Positions 5,291-5,292 of a DNA stretch of 5,292 bases are shown one piece after another. Under the pieces are notes generated by a model, which had not been told where the DNA came from, made no database searches, and worked only from the letters and a program-made list of their open reading frames with translations. Each line of letters starts with the position of its first letter. The stretch's first letter is position 1. The DNA is from Sedimentisphaerales bacterium. GTDB lineage: Bacteria > Planctomycetota > Phycisphaerae > Sedimentisphaerales > Anaerobacaceae. Made by a program: the position numbers and the translations under genes. The stretch spans positions 1 to 5,292 of the forward strand of contig DAOVMB010000220.1 of NCBI GenBank assembly GCA_030630905.1. The letters run 5' to 3'.

Positions 5291-5292
5291 AG

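Overview
The window looks like chromosomal DNA from a Planctomycetota bacterium, most likely the Phycisphaerae/Sedimentisphaerales side, or a close PVC-group relative. This is inferred from three protein types that tend to occur together there: a XylR-like regulator (LacI-type sensor fused to an AraC-type DNA-binding domain), a secreted protein with the 'PADGA..VPLDAVLSW ... YLWAVDE ... GDTWTFAT' fibronectin-like module, and a prepilin-like protein with the H-X9-DG motif. No 16S rRNA or other phylogenetic marker is present, so the assignment rests on protein style alone.

Left part (1-1430), minus strand. Reading right to left there is a membrane-anchored DUF4230-type protein (start ATG at 1363), then a compact corrinoid adenosyltransferase (CobO/BtuR type, start at 595), then probably the first codons of another gene cut by the window edge (ATG at 12, with a good Shine-Dalgarno). 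The adenosyltransferase has its own promoter. A consensus TATAAT sits exactly six bases before the only possible ATG and there is no Shine-Dalgarno, so a leaderless mRNA is predicted. A 23-bp near-perfect palindrome fills the stretch just upstream of that -10 box and is a strong operator candidate.

Middle (1431-3175). A divergent intergenic region carries a plausible promoter for each side and, close to the regulator start, a direct repeat of TGATACAA with a 12-bp period. The XylR-like regulator follows (1679-2863). The 312-base gap after it has no convincing gene. It contains one inverted copy of the GATACAA heptamer, a TATTAT -10-like box, and a 7-bp hairpin shortly before the next gene.

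Right part (3176-5290), plus strand. A secreted, possibly carbohydrate-binding two-domain protein (signal peptide, N-terminal beta-rich domain, C-terminal Fn3-like module) is followed after 189 bases by a type IV prepilin-like H-X9-DG protein. Regulator plus secreted beta-sandwich protein plus prepilin-like protein resembles the edge of a carbohydrate-utilisation locus, with the regulator probably sensing a sugar and controlling the genes to its right; that link is inference. No mobile element, CRISPR array, tRNA or rRNA was seen. No wholly new system is evident. The most distinctive signal is the leaderless, palindrome-overlapped promoter of the adenosyltransferase gene.
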